Origin: JAVBNT01 sp031551355
Lineage (GTDB): Bacteria; Vulcanimicrobiota; CADAWZ01
Assembly (NCBI GenBank): GCA_031551355.1
Contig: JAVBNT010000003.1
Coordinates: forward strand, 1 to 64,000
Direction: 5' to 3'
DNA length: 64,000 nucleotides
Part shown: positions 1-10,045 of the stretch, piece after piece
Numbering within the stretch: the stretch's first letter is position 1
How the letters are laid out: every line of letters starts with the position of its first letter
Position numbers and translations under genes: made by a program
The notes under the pieces: model-generated
What the model was told of the DNA's origin: nothing
Databases searched by the model: none
The model's input: the letters and a program-made list of their open reading frames with translations, nothing else

Positions 1-43
1 GGTCGGTTCCGGAGCGTCTTCGCAAAAAATCAAGTAAACAAAA
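1..43. repeat. Truncated copy of the 210-bp palindromic element
   Basis: The first ~43 bases resemble the right end of the element at 2734-2943: the GGAGCGTCTT block followed by a degenerate version of its terminal GCAAGAAAACAAGC sequence. The rest of this copy lies left of the window or is lost. The remaining bases up to the Tex gene hold no convincing gene. Confidence 0.5.
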
Positions 44-235
44 GCTGTCGGCGGGAAGGAATGAGTCGCATGTAACTTATGAAAGCTTACTAAAATGTCT
101 GTTGGCAGACAAAATAAGTGTCTCATGCGTGAATCCTGAAAAAGCAGGCCGGAGATCTTGCGGCAAGCCTGGCGCGGTGTTATCATATAGTCTGTACGCT
201 TATTACAATTACAAAGTCCCAAGGAGATTTAACAT

Positions 236-2398
236 ATGCCTCAGATGTCACTGGAAAGCCTTGTCGCCGAAAAAACCGGAGTAAAGTCACAATATGTGAT
301 CAATCTCATAAATTTTTATAATGAAAAGGCCACCATACCGTTCGTGTCCAGATACCGCAAGGATCAGACCGGCAATCTCGATGAACTGCAGGTTGCTTCA
401 GTCTATGATTCCATCGCCCTGTATCTGGAATTGGCGGACAGGAAAGCGTTTATACTGGAAGAGATTGACAAAAAGGGCAAATTGACCGACGAGCTAAGGG
501 AAAGTATTGAAAACTGTTATGATCCCAAAAGACTGGAAGCCCTGTACCTGCCGTATAAGGAAAAAAGGAAAACAAAAGCCGAAAAAGCCAGGGAAGCCGG
601 AATAGAGCCTCTGGCAATCATACTTATGGGCAGTGAAAACGCCGGTAAACCGATAGAACTTGCCGCTGCATACATAAATACCGAAAAAGGGTATGACACC
701 GCCGAAAAAGTCCTTGAAGGCGCGCTTTACATCATTTCACAAACGGTAATGGAATCTGTCGAGGTTATGGAACAATTCGTTAAACAGGCACTCGACAGCG
801 GCAAAATTTCTGTATCAAAAAAGAAAGGCTATGACGGTGAAGACAGGCGCTTTGAAGACTACTATGAATATTCGGAAAATCTGGCGGCCCTTAAAAATCC
901 CAAAAGTTCCCACCGTTATCTGGCGATCAAACGCGGTGAGGAATGCGGCGCCCTGTCAATAAAAACAGAAATTGACGACGGATCCAACATCTTTGCCATG
1001 CGGAGCAAATTTATCAAAAAAGAGCATTTCTACACGGATGAACTTGAACAGGCTGTGGAAATCGCCTATACCAACTATTTAAGGCCGGCCATGGATACGC
1101 GTATCCGCCAGGAACTGACCGATGTTGCCGAGACTGAGGCAATCTCCGTTTTTGCAAAAAATCTTGAGGCGCTGTTTATGGCCCCGCCGATACCTTACAG
1201 AAACGTAATCGGTATGGATCCCGGCCTGAGGACCGGCATAAAAACAGCCGTTCTTGATAAGGACGGAACTTATATTGAAGACACCGTCTTGTATATAAAT
1301 TCACCGCTTGACAGGGACAGAAGCGCCCTGACTCTGAGGAACCTGATCAAAAAGCATAAAATCGGCGCCATCGGCGTGGGAACCGGAACCGGCTCAAAAG
1401 AGGCATTTGCGCTTGCTCAGGCTGTTGTAAAAGAAACTGACGGCGAGATAATCGTCGCTCTGGTCGACGAAGCGGGAGCTTCGGTTTATTCCGCCTCCGA
1501 AATTGCCAGGGAAGAATTTCCCAATCTCGATCTGACCGTAAGGGGAGCCATCAGCATCGGCAGACGGCTGCAAAATCCGCTGGCCGAACTGGTAAAAGTC
1601 GATCCCAGGTCAGTCGGAGTCGGCCAGTATCAGCATGATGTGGATCAGAAAAAACTTAAGGAATCACTTGAAAGAGTTGTTCAGATATGCGTAAACAATA
1701 TCGGCGTTGATATCAATACCGCATCATACTCCATTCTAACGTATATCTCCGGCCTGGCGTCTAAAGTAGCAAAAAACATCGTCGAGCACAGGGAAACAAA
1801 CGGATTTTTCAAAAGCCGTGCCGAGCTGAAAAAAGTGAAAGGCGTGGGACCGAAAGTATTTGAACAATGTTCCGGTTTCCTGCGCATCAGGGACGGAAAA
1901 AATCCTCTCGACAATACCAGGGTACACCCGGAGTCATATGATATTGTTGCCATGATTGCCAAAGACTACGATATGAAAATATCCGACCTTGTAGGCAATA
2001 AATCCATGCTGTCAACAGTCAAAACAAAAAAATACGAATCTGACAACATCGGAGAGCTGGCGCTGAAATCAATCGTCGACGATCTGATACACCCTTCAAG
2101 CGATCCCAGAAAAGAATTCCGCAATGTCAAATTCCTTGAAGGCGTAGATAAAATAGAAGATTTAAAAATGGAAATGACAATGGAGGGCAGAGTCACCAAC
2201 GTCACCAATTTCGGCGCCTTTATCGATATCGGCGTTCACAACGACGGGCTATGCCACATCTCGCAGATGGGAGACCGTTTTATTAAAGACCCTGCGGAAG
2301 TCGTCAAAGTCGGCGATGTGGTAAAGGTAAAAGTCATCAATATTGATATTCCGAAAAAAAGAGTATCGCTAAAACTCGTAAATAATCAGAATAAATAA
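236..2398 (+). CDS. tex: Tex-like RNA-binding transcription accessory protein
   Basis: A 720-residue cytoplasmic nucleic-acid-binding protein of the Tex/YhgF family, close to the usual family length. The N-terminal third is the helical Tex domain. An RNase H-like YqgF domain begins near residue 324 (VIGMDPGLRTG). Helix-hairpin-helix segments lie around residues 490-570 (the VKGVGPKVFEQ block), and a C-terminal S1 RNA-binding domain spans about residues 645-715 (GRVTNVTNFGAFIDIG). The start at 236 is supported by AAGGAG at 221-226. Tex proteins are linked to transcription accessory and RNA-quality roles; the exact role here is not visible. The gene stands alone, followed by about 800 bases of repeats. 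Confidence 0.95.
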   Translation: MPQMSLESLVAEKTGVKSQYVINLINFYNEKATIPFVSRYRKDQTGNLDELQVASVYDSIALYLELADRKAFILEEIDKKGKLTDELRESIENCYDPKRLEALYLPYKEKRKTKAEKAREAGIEPLAIILMGSENAGKPIELAAAYINTEKGYDTAEKVLEGALYIISQTVMESVEVMEQFVKQALDSGKISVSKKKGYDGEDRRFEDYYEYSENLAALKNPKSSHRYLAIKRGEECGALSIKTEIDDGSNIFAMRSKFIKKEHFYTDELEQAVEIAYTNYLRPAMDTRIRQELTDVAETEAISVFAKNLEALFMAPPIPYRNVIGMDPGLRTGIKTAVLDKDGTYIEDTVLYINSPLDRDRSALTLRNLIKKHKIGAIGVGTGTGSKEAFALAQAVVKETDGEIIVALVDEAGASVYSASEIAREEFPNLDLTVRGAISIGRRLQNPLAELVKVDPRSVGVGQYQHDVDQKKLKESLERVVQICVNNIGVDINTASYSILTYISGLASKVAKNIVEHRETNGFFKSRAELKKVKGVGPKVFEQCSGFLRIRDGKNPLDNTRVHPESYDIVAMIAKDYDMKISDLVGNKSMLSTVKTKKYESDNIGELALKSIVDDLIHPSSDPRKEFRNVKFLEGVDKIEDLKMEMTMEGRVTNVTNFGAFIDIGVHNDGLCHISQMGDRFIKDPAEVVKVGDVVKVKVINIDIPKKRVSLKLVNNQNK

Positions 2399-2629
2399 AA
2401 ATATTGTCGCTGAACATAAAATCCGTATCAATTCAGTTATTACCAATCTTTGAAAAGAAGTAGAAGGATGTCATACGGTCCCCGTTTTCACGAGGATAAA
2501 CTCCGGCGGGTATTCAGAAATAAAGCTGAAATAAGTATTATTTTTTTCGGTTACTGTAAAAACCCGATTTTAGTAATTTCTCAAAACGTATAATGGTTTT
2601 TCTCCAACAAAAAACTGTCTTAATGTTAA

Positions 2630-2733
2630 GCAAAACTATTTTACCGTAATTTGAGCATGTATATGTTTTTAAATATGCTGTTTGTATGAATCCTAAAAAA
2701 TATTTTGACTTGATATTTACGATATGGCCTGTT
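2630..2733. repeat. Repeat module flanking the 210-bp palindrome
   Basis: About 100 bases, characterised by TTTTACCGTAATTTGAG and GTATGAATCCTAAAAA, reappear diverged at about 23842-23930 on the same strand. They also reappear inverted just right of the second palindrome, at about 31239-31310. In two of three cases the module touches the palindromic element, so the mobile or duplicated unit may be larger than the palindrome alone. Confidence 0.6.
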
Positions 2734-2943
2734 GGTTTGGTTTGCTTGTTTTCTTGCCTTTCGCGGGAGGAATCGGGCACCTTAACTCAGTAAATTCTGA
2801 TCTGATTCCATCAAAATGCATGTTTGAAGCGACAGAGCCGAACGCAGTGAGCGTAGGAGTGAGTTCGCATTTTGTCTCTTGAATTTACTGAGAGTTAAGG
2901 TCGATTTCGGAGCGTCTTAGCAAGAAAACAAGCAAACCAAACC
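2734..2943. repeat. 210-bp MITE-like palindromic element with 24-bp perfect terminal repeats
   Basis: Bases 2734-2757 and 2920-2943 are perfect 24-bp inverted repeats (core TTTGCTTGTTTTCTTGC). A second nested inverted pair, CTTAACTCAGTAAATTC versus GAATTTACTGAGAGTTAAG, lies inside. There is no coding capacity. A second copy lies inverted at 31034-31238 and a fragment at 1-43. The structure suggests a non-autonomous transposable element; no matching transposase is seen in the window. Confidence 0.75.
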
Positions 2944-3195
2944 GTCTGCGAGACAGGTTGAGCCCATACTATATAAAGAATTATAATCATAGTAATGGTA
3001 TTGTGGAAATAAAATTATCGAAAACATTTGCAATACCGGATACATTAGCAAAAATACTTGATTTAAGAAACGATTACCAGCCAATAAACGGCAGGGATTA
3101 AAAATAAAAAACTTCCGCCGCATTTATGAGCAGGGTACGGCAATTTATTGATAGAAATTTGATAATTGATCTTATAAATATTGAGGAGGGGTAAA

Positions 3196-3864
3196 GTGAA
3201 GTTATATATTGACTCTGCAAATACAGAAGAACTCGCTCTTTTGAAAAACGCGCCGTTTTTGAGCGGTGTGACTACCAATCCCAAACTTATTGCCGAGGGA
3301 ATAGGCAAAAATGAAGTGACATGTGATGAGTATTTTGACTACATCCAGAAAATAAGAAGCATAATCAGCGGGGAAATATTTGTTCAGGTAACGTCAGAAA
3401 AAAAGCCTGATATTATTGATGAAATATCAAAAATAAGAGATAATGTCAAAGGGCCTGTCGTATACAAAATACCGGCAACGGCAGAAGGTTTCCACGCAAT
3501 ATCACTGATGGCAAAGGAAGGCGTTTCCGTCGCCGCGACAGCCGTGTATACAGCCGCTCAGGCATACCTGGCAATCGCTTCCGGCGCTAAATACGTAATC
3601 CCCTATTTTTCAAGGATAGATCAGCATGACAAGCAGGGCATTGAGACTATAAGAGAGATTATGGCAATTTCCGGGCCGGAAAAATTGCTGGTTGCCTCAA
3701 TAAAAACAGAGGCGACACTGTATTACCTGCTGATGGAAGGCGTAAGGAACTTTACACTCCCCTACCAGTTGTTCAAATACGTAGCCGAATGTGATCTAAC
3801 GCAGGATTCCATAAAAGAGTTTTCAGAATTCCTTCATATTACATGGGCTAAAAAGAAAAAATAG
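3196..3864 (+). CDS. fsa: Fructose-6-phosphate aldolase / transaldolase-like protein (TalC family)
   Basis: A cytosolic class I aldolase of the small transaldolase subfamily, 222 residues, close to the usual family length of about 220. Family-typical blocks are the N-terminal LYIDSANTEE, the Schiff-base lysine in YKIPATAEG near residue 91, GVSVAATAVYTAAQAYLA and YVIPYFSRIDQ. It should cleave or form fructose 6-phosphate, or act as transaldolase in the pentose phosphate pathway; sequence alone does not decide. The GTG at 3196 is chosen because GAGGAGG (3183-3189) sits just upstream; a TTG at 3181 would overlap that RBS. The gene is monocistronic with its own terminator. Confidence 0.9.
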   Translation: MKLYIDSANTEELALLKNAPFLSGVTTNPKLIAEGIGKNEVTCDEYFDYIQKIRSIISGEIFVQVTSEKKPDIIDEISKIRDNVKGPVVYKIPATAEGFHAISLMAKEGVSVAATAVYTAAQAYLAIASGAKYVIPYFSRIDQHDKQGIETIREIMAISGPEKLLVASIKTEATLYYLLMEGVRNFTLPYQLFKYVAECDLTQDSIKEFSEFLHITWAKKKK

Positions 3865-3886
3865 AAATAACATAAAATTATTGATT

Positions 3887-3922
3887 AAAAGATCCGGATT
3901 GGTAAACGCCGGGTCTTTTTTA
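3887..3922 (+). terminator. Intrinsic terminator after the fsa-type gene
   Basis: The stem AAAGATCCGG pairs with CCGGGTCTTT (one G-U pair) and is followed by a T-run, 25 bases after the stop codon. Confidence 0.8.
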
Positions 3923-4034
3923 TTAATCGGAAATTTTAAAAACATAATTGCTAACAACATTTTTTTGCGATATACTGTCAAAAGGTTTCATAGAAAAGTT
4001 AAGAATAAAATATCCGTATACGGGAGAAGATCAA

Positions 4035-4901
4035 ATGCAAATTTCCGTTCAGAATCTCGGGATGTCATATCCGGGGAAAAAAGACGCTCTTAAAGACATT
4101 AATCTGGAAATGCAAAGTCCCAATATGCTCGGCCTTGTCGGCCCGAATGGCGCCGGTAAAAGCACCTTGATCAAATTGCTGGTTGCCGGATTGTTACAAA
4201 CTTCAGGCTCCATCCTCCTTGACGGCAAGCCCCTGACCGAACAGGAAAAAAAGCTTAAATCAATGCTCGGTTATCTACCGCAATCGTTCGGATTGTATGA
4301 CGAACTTACCGTTTACCAGTTTCTTGATTATATATGTGCGCTTAAAGGCATCAAAAACAGCAGGGAAGCGATTGAGACGATCATCTCGCAGACCAATCTG
4401 CAGGAAAAGAAAAACGCCCGCATCGGCACGCTGTCGGGAGGACAGCGTCAGAGAGTGGGCATCGCCCAGGCATTAATCGGCAACCCTGAGTTTATCATCC
4501 TTGATGAGCCGACAGTTGGCCTGGACCCCGAAGAACGCATCAATTTCCGCAACCTTTTTTCCCGGACATCACAGAACAAACTGGTACTGCTGTCAACCCA
4601 TATCATCGAAGACGTCCAGTCGATCTGCAGCCGCCTGATTGCACTGCACAAAGGGCAAATACTGTTTGACGGTCCGCCGGAAGAGCTGATCATCCCCGCT
4701 CAGGGGCACGTCGGCACCTTTCTCGAACAGGACGGCAAATCAATAGCTGACGGGCTTTGCATAACTTCAAGGATCAATACGGCCAAAGGTGTCTCCTGCC
4801 GGATCGTCGCCCAAACGCTGCCCGATTTCGCCGCACCGGCGGAACCGACGCTTGAAGACGCCTATATGTATCTGCTCAATACCAAAGGAGCAAAAAGCTG
4901 A
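4035..4901 (+). CDS. ABC transporter ATP-binding subunit
   Basis: The nucleotide-binding subunit (288 residues) of an ABC-2 type exporter. Walker A is GPNGAGKST (about residues 37-45), the signature is LSGGQRQRVG (about 133-142), Walker B is FIILDEP (about 153-159), and the H-loop lies in LLSTHIIEDV. The ATG at 4035 is preceded by GGGAGAAGA; an upstream in-frame ATG at 3948 would add 29 residues unlike any ATPase N-terminus. The stop overlaps the next ATG by one base, so it is translationally coupled to the permease-peptidase fusion and presumably energises it together with the permease at 7086. The substrate cannot be read from the sequence. Confidence 0.93.
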   Translation: MQISVQNLGMSYPGKKDALKDINLEMQSPNMLGLVGPNGAGKSTLIKLLVAGLLQTSGSILLDGKPLTEQEKKLKSMLGYLPQSFGLYDELTVYQFLDYICALKGIKNSREAIETIISQTNLQEKKNARIGTLSGGQRQRVGIAQALIGNPEFIILDEPTVGLDPEERINFRNLFSRTSQNKLVLLSTHIIEDVQSICSRLIALHKGQILFDGPPEELIIPAQGHVGTFLEQDGKSIADGLCITSRINTAKGVSCRIVAQTLPDFAAPAEPTLEDAYMYLLNTKGAKS

Positions 4902-7093
4902 TGAATTTCCTTTACTTTTTGCACCTGGAAATCAAACGCTGTTTTTTATCACCGGTAACCCGGGTGGTTTCACTGCTGACCGTCTGCGCGCCGCTGGCCG
5001 GATACTGGTTCTACAAACCGGTGGGAATTGTGGGACAATCCATCACCAGGGCCGGCACATACATTGCCAACCCGGTCCTTGCCGGCAGCATCGGCGGCGT
5101 GATTTTATTTGCGCTGCTGACGCTGTATGAACTAAGCAGAGTCCGGGAAAACAAAATTGACGCCATTACCGACTCAATCGTTTCCCCATTCACGCTCAAT
5201 ACCGCCAAAATTATTTCCCTGCTGACGGCGGCAACAGTTACCGGTATTCTGACAACGCTTGTTTATCTGCCATACACAATCTACAAAACCGCTTACCTCT
5301 TCGATGCCGGCACATATTTCGGCAGTTTTCTAATCATCTTTACCCCGGTATTGTGGATTGCATGTCTAATGGCAGCTGCTTTTTACCAGATAACGCGGCG
5401 GACCGATTTGAGCTTTATAATGCTGGCCGCTGTCGCCGCACCCTGCTTCGGAGCGTTTATGAAATATGAGTTCATACTCAAATGGATTAATCCCACCATC
5501 GACTTTTTTACCGATATCTTTTCCAATTCAAGAGTGCTGCGCATCGCCGCCTATAATCGTCTTTTTTGGATTATTGGTCTTAGCGGCCTGCTGTTGCTGT
5601 CATTCCTTTGCATGCGTCGGTACGGCAAAGGAATAATCGGTTCGCTGATTGTCAATCTGAAAAAAATATGGCTGGCACCGCTATCGGCAACCCTTATTTC
5701 CGCAGCTGTCTGCCTGTATCTATTCCAGCCCTTTGTCAATCACGCACCGATGGAATACAAGTTTCATGAAGAAGGAAACGAAAACATCACTGTTACCTCA
5801 ACCCATACCCAGGCAAGGCCTAATATGCTAACCGGGTTTATGCATGGAAAAACAACCATTAATATTGTCAAGGCAGCAGCGGGAGCAAAAAAATGCCTGT
5901 TAGAAATCGACTGCGGCTATACAGTTCACTATATAACTGCAAACGGTAACAAAATAGATTTCAAAGATCTCAAAAACGATCTATACGTTTCAAAGCAGGT
6001 ATCCTTTAAACTGCCAGAAGACGAAAAGGTGGAGTTAATAATAGATTACAGCGGCTATCCGCAAATGCACAGTGCCAGCGCATACCGCTTTTTTGGCAAT
6101 GAAATCAATGGACGCTATATACAACTTTGTCTAACTTCATTTACTCCGCGTTTATCTGCAAAGCACAGCAAAAAAAGAATAATCTCAGCCGATATTATCT
6201 TGCCGGCACGAATAACACCAACAGTTATGTGTGGAAACAGCCATTTAATAAAAGACAATTATGATGGAACCAAAACTTGGCGGCTAAGTTCGGACTACAT
6301 TCCATTTATAAATCTGTATGCATACGATCGCACAATTAGCAGCATCAATACGGCAAATATGTCTATGGACTTTTATTATGCCCATAAAAGCAAACCAGTA
6401 ATGGAAAAATACAATGTCAATGGTACTTTTAAGGAAGCAATCGAATTCTGTGAAAAACATTACGGGGTGTTAAGCAACCTTGACAACAACAAGCTTGTAT
6501 TGCTGCAAACAGCTGGTTCAGGCGGTGGAGCTCCTTTTAAGGGAGTATGCACATATGGAGAACTGGCTTTTGCCGAAGATGGCCTCAAGGATACCAACAA
6601 AGGCGCCTCCGGCATAGAAGTTATGGCTCATGAACTCATTCACCAATGGTGGGGACTTAGTGTTGCAATTGAAGAAAATCCCTCCGGACCTTACCCGGAG
6701 TGGAGTGCAGAAGGACCGACCGTTTTTGCAACGTACAGAATGATGAAGGGAAAATTTGGACCCGAATATGCAAAACGGCATTACACTGATAAATGGGAAA
6801 GAGCTATACAGGACAGAAACAGAAACTTTTATCACCGCAATCCGCAATACATGGAGAGACTACCTGAAAGATTCTCTTCAAAAATAAAAGAAACGAACAC
6901 CTCAGTGAATCAATACAGTCTAATGCCACTGAAAATCCTCAAGGCAGCTGAGCTGTTAGGAGGCGAGGAAAAAATGGATCAGGTAATGGCAAAAATTTAC
7001 AAAACAAAAACAGAGTCTGACGACCCTTACCTGTCATATGAAGAATTCTTATCTGCATGCGGCCTTTCAAAGGAGGATCTGAAAATTGATTAA
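4901..7093 (+). CDS. ABC-2 permease fused to M1-type metallopeptidase, copy 1
   Basis: A 730-residue membrane protein. Residues 1-290 carry about six or seven hydrophobic helices typical of an ABC-2 permease. The C-terminal half is a gluzincin peptidase domain with HELIH at residues 577-581 and the third zinc ligand in WSAEG (Glu604). The HExxH-to-Glu spacing is a few residues longer than the classic M1 spacing of 18. The start overlaps the ATPase stop, with AAAGGAG at 4884-4890. Together with the ATPase and the short permease it could export a peptide or control an envelope process involving proteolysis; that is inference. A diverged tandem paralogue lies at 7865-10045. The peptidase half reads more AT-rich than the membrane half. 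Confidence 0.85.
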   Translation: MNFLYFLHLEIKRCFLSPVTRVVSLLTVCAPLAGYWFYKPVGIVGQSITRAGTYIANPVLAGSIGGVILFALLTLYELSRVRENKIDAITDSIVSPFTLNTAKIISLLTAATVTGILTTLVYLPYTIYKTAYLFDAGTYFGSFLIIFTPVLWIACLMAAAFYQITRRTDLSFIMLAAVAAPCFGAFMKYEFILKWINPTIDFFTDIFSNSRVLRIAAYNRLFWIIGLSGLLLLSFLCMRRYGKGIIGSLIVNLKKIWLAPLSATLISAAVCLYLFQPFVNHAPMEYKFHEEGNENITVTSTHTQARPNMLTGFMHGKTTINIVKAAAGAKKCLLEIDCGYTVHYITANGNKIDFKDLKNDLYVSKQVSFKLPEDEKVELIIDYSGYPQMHSASAYRFFGNEINGRYIQLCLTSFTPRLSAKHSKKRIISADIILPARITPTVMCGNSHLIKDNYDGTKTWRLSSDYIPFINLYAYDRTISSINTANMSMDFYYAHKSKPVMEKYNVNGTFKEAIEFCEKHYGVLSNLDNNKLVLLQTAGSGGGAPFKGVCTYGELAFAEDGLKDTNKGASGIEVMAHELIHQWWGLSVAIEENPSGPYPEWSAEGPTVFATYRMMKGKFGPEYAKRHYTDKWERAIQDRNRNFYHRNPQYMERLPERFSSKIKETNTSVNQYSLMPLKILKAAELLGGEEKMDQVMAKIYKTKTESDDPYLSYEEFLSACGLSKEDLKID

Positions 7094-7799
7094 ATTATTT
7101 TTCTATGAACTGCGGCGGTTGCTTTTAAACAAATTTTTTATCGGCCTTTTGTTTATCGCCGGATTCTTCTCCTACTACGTTTTAAGCGGTGAAGTGATAC
7201 TCGGCGTCGGTTATACGGCGCCTTTTTCCGGCTGGAGTTACGGCTGGTTTTTGTCTCAAATACTGCCGCTGCTGATGATTGCGTTGCTCTTCCTGGTGTC
7301 CTTCCTGTTTACAAAACAGGAAAAACAGGTGCAGACGATCATTGCCGCAACGCCGGTTAACCCGGCGGCATATCTGCTCACCAGATGCCTGGCGATGCTG
7401 ACCGGGCTTGCCGTTATCACCGCCGTAATCATTGCCGAGAGCCTGATTTTTTATAAAATACTGTTCCGCTTCACAAGCTTCGGCGACTTCCTGATGCCGG
7501 TAATAGTCACCATCATACCGGCTACATTATTAACCCTGGGAACCGGACTTATAGCCGGGAGGCTCAATCTAAATGTGCTATACTGCCTGATGCTGCTGTT
7601 ACTTTTTGTCAACCCCATGCATATCGACATCTTCGGCAGCAATTTTTATTCCAGCTACCCTGCCTCTCTGACAGTAAATGATCCGCCGTTCATTCTGCCG
7701 GTATCTTTTTTAACGGGAAGAGTCATATTTGCCGCGGCCGGAATAATTCTTACAGCGGCGGGGATAATTCTTTATACAAAAAACGGGCAGAAATCATAA
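7086..7799 (+). CDS. ABC-2 type transporter permease
   Basis: A 237-residue integral membrane protein with about six hydrophobic segments and a short charged N-terminus (FFYELRRLLLNK) typical of ABC-2 permeases. The start is a TTG at 7086, overlapping the end of the preceding gene by 8 bases, with a strong AAAGGAGG RBS about nine bases upstream. It is probably the second membrane subunit of the exporter encoded at 4035-7093. No enzymatic domain is visible. Confidence 0.8.
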   Translation: MIKLFFYELRRLLLNKFFIGLLFIAGFFSYYVLSGEVILGVGYTAPFSGWSYGWFLSQILPLLMIALLFLVSFLFTKQEKQVQTIIAATPVNPAAYLLTRCLAMLTGLAVITAVIIAESLIFYKILFRFTSFGDFLMPVIVTIIPATLLTLGTGLIAGRLNLNVLYCLMLLLLFVNPMHIDIFGSNFYSSYPASLTVNDPPFILPVSFLTGRVIFAAAGIILTAAGIILYTKNGQKS

Positions 7800-7864
7800 G
7801 TAAAAATCGCACAACCTAACCTGAAATATAAATACTGCCTCTAAAATCACCGGAGCAACCGCCA

Positions 7865-10045
7865 ATGAATTTTCTTTATTTTTTACGCCTGGAAATCAAA
7901 CGCTGTTTTTTGTCACCGGCAACATGGGTGGTGGCGATGCTGACGATATGCGCCCCGCTGGCCGGATACTGGTTTTATAAAGCAGTTGTGTTCGCCAGCA
8001 GAGCCGGCACATATATCGCCAATCCTGTGATGGCCGGCAGTATCGGCGGTGTGATTTTATTTTCACTCCTGACATTGTATGAACTCAGCAGAATCCAAGA
8101 AAATAAAATTAACGCCATCACCGACTCAATCGTTTCCCCATTCACGCTTAATGCCGTCAAAATCACCTCCCTGCTGACGGCGGCAACCGTTACCGGCATT
8201 TTGACAACGCTTGTTTACCTGCCATATACAATCTACAAAACAGATTATCTCTTCGATGCCGGCACTTATTTCGGCAGTTTTTTGATAATATTTCTTCCGG
8301 CGTTATGGATTGCATGTCTTTTTTCCGCAGTTTTTTATCAGATAACGGAGCGAACCGATTTAAGCTTTATACTGCTGGCCGCCTGCGCCGCTCCTTGTTT
8401 TGGGAAATTTATGGCCCCTGAATTTATTCTTAGATGGATAAACCCGATTACAATTTATTTCAACGATATTTTTTCCAATTCAAATGTATTGAGACTTGCG
8501 GCTTACAACAGAATCTTTTGGTTGCTACTATTAACAGGAACACTTTTGTTGTCTTTTCTATGCCTGCGCAGGTATGGCAAAGGACTTACAGACTCATTCA
8601 TCATTAACATTCGATATTGGCGGATACCGCTCATATCATCGCTGTTATTAGCTTCCGGTCTCTGCATTTACATATTCCAGCCCTTTGTAAACCACTCCGG
8701 TTCAGACACAGAAGTCCGCAGGGCAAAAAATGAAGGCATCACAATTCTTTCAACTTACACATATGCCAAACCAAATCCAATTACCGGTATTCAATATGGA
8801 AAAACGACAATCAAACTGGCAAGAAAATCATCTGAGCCGCGAACATGCAAGTTCTCAATCGACTGCGGATATAAAGTAAGTTCTATTACCGCAGATGGCA
8901 AATCCATCTCCTTCGCCGACCTGAACGATGATTACATTCTATGGAAACAAATTTCGCTGGCTCTTCCCAGGGGGAAGTTTACAGAACTGGTAATTACCTA
9001 TAGCGGCTATCCGCAAATATGGAAAAAATCAATGCCGAATATACTGGCAAATGAAATAAACAACCGGTTTATACAGCTTCCCGGCGGCTCTTTCAGCCCG
9101 ATATTTAATGCCGATAAGGACAAAAAAATTTCTCAGACAGCGGACATCGTGCTTCCCGGCCATATGATTCCGGTCACAACAACTGGTGATGTAAAGTTAC
9201 TGCAAAGCAATAAAGACAGCACAAAAACATGGCATCTTGATTTCAAAAGCCATGACAGAATCAGGGTATATGCCGCCGATTATTTACATCAAAAAATTAA
9301 TTCCCGGGGAATGTCGGTAGAATTTTATTACGGCCGCAGAAGTAAACCGGTTATGGACAAGTATCGCCTTGCAGAAACACTGAAAGAAGTTTTTGATTAT
9401 TGCTCAAAACAATACGGCCCCATAGAATACACCAAAAACAATACGCTGATTTTATTGCAGGAGTCATCACTGGGAGGCGGAGCCGATAAAGGGATAAGTT
9501 TTTTCGGAGAGATAACATTTTCAGAAGACAGCCTAAAAGACCCTAAGCGCGGAGCTTCGGGAATGGAAGTTATGGCTCATGAAATCGCCCATCAGTGGTG
9601 GGGACTGGGGGTTGTATTTGAAGGAGCATACGGGGGCAGTAACAATTATGAGTGGACCTCTGAAGGATTCACAGTCTTTACTACTTACAGAATGATGAAG
9701 GAGAAATTTGGAGCCGATTATGCAAAAAAATACTATATCGACGTGTGGAAAAAAGAATTAAAAAACAGAAACAGGGACTTCTACTACCGCCGGCCGGAAT
9801 ACTTAGATATATTGCCGGAACGGTTTTCCTCAAAAATAAAATCTCAAAGCTGGGGTGTCGATGAATACTGCGTTATGCCGCTTAAAATTCTCAAAGCGGC
9901 GGAACTTATCGGCGGCGAAGACAAGATGGACGGGATAATGGCTAAACTTTATCAAATGAAGGCTAATCAGGAAGACTCCTTCCTGAGTTATGACGAATTT
10001 CTATCTGCATGCCACCTTACGGATAAAGATCTTGAGTTGAAATAA
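7865..10045 (+). CDS. ABC-2 permease fused to M1-type metallopeptidase, copy 2
   Basis: A 726-residue paralogue of the protein at 4901-7093. The membrane halves are nearly the same over long stretches (for example DAGTYFGSFLIIF and AATVTGILTTLVYLPYTIYK), whereas the peptidase halves have diverged. Zinc ligands are HEIAH at residues 572-576 and Glu600 in WTSEG. GGAG at 7852 supports the ATG at 7865. It follows the short permease by 65 bases and has no ATPase of its own, so it may share the ATPase at 4035 or replace copy 1 in an alternative complex. The layout indicates local duplication of the fusion gene. Confidence 0.85.
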   Translation: MNFLYFLRLEIKRCFLSPATWVVAMLTICAPLAGYWFYKAVVFASRAGTYIANPVMAGSIGGVILFSLLTLYELSRIQENKINAITDSIVSPFTLNAVKITSLLTAATVTGILTTLVYLPYTIYKTDYLFDAGTYFGSFLIIFLPALWIACLFSAVFYQITERTDLSFILLAACAAPCFGKFMAPEFILRWINPITIYFNDIFSNSNVLRLAAYNRIFWLLLLTGTLLLSFLCLRRYGKGLTDSFIINIRYWRIPLISSLLLASGLCIYIFQPFVNHSGSDTEVRRAKNEGITILSTYTYAKPNPITGIQYGKTTIKLARKSSEPRTCKFSIDCGYKVSSITADGKSISFADLNDDYILWKQISLALPRGKFTELVITYSGYPQIWKKSMPNILANEINNRFIQLPGGSFSPIFNADKDKKISQTADIVLPGHMIPVTTTGDVKLLQSNKDSTKTWHLDFKSHDRIRVYAADYLHQKINSRGMSVEFYYGRRSKPVMDKYRLAETLKEVFDYCSKQYGPIEYTKNNTLILLQESSLGGGADKGISFFGEITFSEDSLKDPKRGASGMEVMAHEIAHQWWGLGVVFEGAYGGSNNYEWTSEGFTVFTTYRMMKEKFGADYAKKYYIDVWKKELKNRNRDFYYRRPEYLDILPERFSSKIKSQSWGVDEYCVMPLKILKAAELIGGEDKMDGIMAKLYQMKANQEDSFLSYDEFLSACHLTDKDLELK

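Larger units (their letters stand above)
2399..3195. other. Gene-free stretch made of repeat modules
   Basis: About 800 bases without a credible gene. A half-site near 2538-2559 resembles the 20-bp inverted repeat found at 31526-31664. A module at about 2630-2733 recurs elsewhere. The palindromic element at 2734-2943 follows. From 2944 to the RBS at 3183 nothing specific is recognised apart from AT-rich sequence that must hold the next gene's promoter. Confidence 0.6.

Noticed and set aside
102..284. 60-residue frame upstream of tex
   Set aside because: It overlaps the tex start and RBS, shows no family similarity, and starts in a repeat-derived region.
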